The position numbers were made by a program, and so were the translations under genes. Below the pieces are notes generated by a model that was given only the letters and a program-made list of their open reading frames with translations, was not told the origin of the DNA and searched no databases. A DNA stretch of 64,000 nucleotides from Oryzias latipes. Its lineage: Eukaryota; Chordata; Actinopteri; Beloniformes; Adrianichthyidae. Of this stretch, positions 62,901 through 64,000 are shown piece after piece. The DNA lies in the NCBI RefSeq assembly GCF_002234675.1, contig NC_019866.2:21232802-21296801 (forward strand), read 5' to 3'. Numbering within the stretch: the stretch's first letter is position 1; every line of letters starts with the position of its first letter.

Positions 62901-63606
62901 AATCAAACACAGGCAGCTGTGGGGACTCCTCACTAACATCAAGCCCCCCATCAAGCCTGGCCTCCCAGTCATCAGACTCCAGGCGCCCGGAGGAGCCACA
63001 AGTGGCTCCACAAACATCAAACTCCAGGCGCCTGGAGGAGCCACAAGTGGCTCCACAAACATCAAATCCCAGGCGCCTGGAGGAGCCACAAGTGGCTCCA
63101 CAAACATCAAATCCCAGGCGCCTGGAGGAGCCACAAGTGGCTCCACAAACATCAAATCCCAGGCGCCTGGAGGAGCCACAAGTGGCTCCACAAACATCAA
63201 ATCCCAGGCGCCTGGAGGAGCCACAAGTGGCTCCACAAACATCAAATCCCAGGCGCCTGGAGGAGCCACAAGTGGCTCCACAAACATCAAATCCCAGGCG
63301 CCTGGAGGAGCCACAAGTGGCTCCACAAACATCAAATCCCAGGCGCCTGGAGGAGCCACAAGTGGCTCCACAAACATCAAATCCCAGGCGCCTGGAGGAG
63401 CCACAAGTGGCTCCACAAACATCAAATCCCAGGCGCCTGGAGGAGCCACAAGTGGCTCCACAAACATCAAATCCCAGGCGCCTGGAGAGCCACAAGTGGC
63501 TCCACAAACATCAAATCCCAGCGCCTGGAGAGCCACAAGTGGCTCCACAAACATCAAATCCCAGGCGCCTGGAAGAGCCACAAGTGGCGTCCCAGCTCTC
63601 TGTTCA
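62901..63606 (+). CDS. Minisatellite exon 1 of block C (14 units), unknown protein
   Basis: It has the same acceptor and donor as 25,976-26,285. From the acceptor it reads SNTGSCGDSSLTSSPPSSLA, then SQSSDSRRPEEPQVAPQTS, then 15-residue repeats. The length (706 bp) has the same remainder modulo 3 as block A exons 1 and 2 (310 and 115 bp). Within units 12 and 13 three single-base losses occur and together restore the frame, so the exon is open to its end. All six frames through the repeat are open because 45 is a multiple of 3; the frame choice rests on the splice sites and the serine-rich lead-in. Possible transposon-borne gene. Confidence 0.5.
62976..63590. repeat. 45-bp minisatellite, 14 units (block C)
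   Basis: It is the same unit as at 26,008-26,268. Units 3-11 are essentially identical, which points to recent expansion. The edge units at both ends are variant. Confidence 0.92.
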
Positions 63607-63813
63607 GTAAGTAGACTGCCTGAAAATTAAAAAGCATTTCTAATAATCCATTTTAATTGTCAAATTAAACATTTCTAAATGAATTATGCTACACATTTAG
63701 TAGAGAACATTTTGCGGGAGGTGCTTTTGCTTGTGCTGGATTGTTATAATACTTTCGCATCCACCATCCTTGCCAGAGTATGAAAAAATGACATCTAGAT
63801 TTTTGTCTTTCAG

Positions 63814-63975
63814 AATCAAACACAGGCAGCTGCTCCTCACTAACATCAAGCCCCCCATCAAGCGCCTCCCCAGTCATCCAGACTCCAGGCGCCTGGAAGA
63901 GCCACAAGTGGCTTCACAACCATCAACCTCCAGGCGCCTGGAAGAGCCACAAGTGGCTTCACAGCTCTCTCTTCA
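63814..63975 (+). CDS. Minisatellite exon 2 of block C (2 units), frame disturbed
   Basis: It corresponds to 26,493-26,607 with one additional 45-bp unit. Two extra C bases (gcctcccc and gtcatcca) change its length to 162 bp and shift the frame used by the other three exons. Confidence 0.45.
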
Positions 63976-64000
63976 GTAAGTAGACTGCCTGAAAATTAAA

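Noticed and set aside
62679-63581. 300-codon open frame on the minus strand through the minisatellite
   Set aside because: The 45-bp period keeps all six frames open. The plus-strand frame has splice borders and a non-repeat lead-in; the minus frame has neither.
62976-63590. CRISPR-like array
   Set aside because: Units are contiguous with no unique spacers, and the setting is vertebrate DNA.

Overview
The window is vertebrate genomic DNA, almost certainly from a teleost fish. It has spliced LDLR and KRI1 exons with vertebrate exon lengths, fish-type hAT, Tc1, Harbinger-like and Ty3/gypsy elements, DANA-like SINE cores, AT-rich introns and no operon structure. I cannot name the species. No exon set in the window forms a complete, undamaged host gene.

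The layout is a local segmental duplication. Block A (about 1,570-27,120) and block C (about 41,890-64,000) are near-identical copies. Each holds, in minus-strand transcription order, a minisatellite-bearing exon module, KRI1 exons 1-4, a shared intron-like segment, and an LDLR gene that starts in the middle of exon 4. Block B (about 27,330-41,890) lies between them. It keeps KRI1 exons 1-4 plus exons 5-13 but no LDLR, and it ends in a Harbinger-associated Myb/SANT-type gene. The LDLR copy in C (46,685-52,765) is open from exon 4 through the transmembrane segment and the NPVY tail. The copy in A is cut inside exon 11 by a deletion ending in a Tc1 fragment. LDLR exons 1-3 and the last KRI1 exons are absent from the window.

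The paralogous blocks act as each other's empty or filled insertion sites, so many elements can be delimited to the base. These are a hAT nested in a hAT (A); a Ty3/gypsy element that is full length in A, a solo LTR in C and absent in B; three hAT-type elements and one TA-flanked element in B with clean empty sites in A and C; and a further hAT-type element inside the Myb/SANT gene.

The most unusual structures are a duplicated exon carrying a 45-bp minisatellite made of two palindromes (6 units in A, 14 in C, with three 1-bp losses that restore the frame), a hAT insertion whose target-site duplication is a splice donor, and a cysteine-to-tyrosine change in the fifth ligand-binding repeat of both LDLR copies. 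Copy relationships are estimated by eye; no alignment or database search was run. Misassembly of near-identical haplotypes remains possible.
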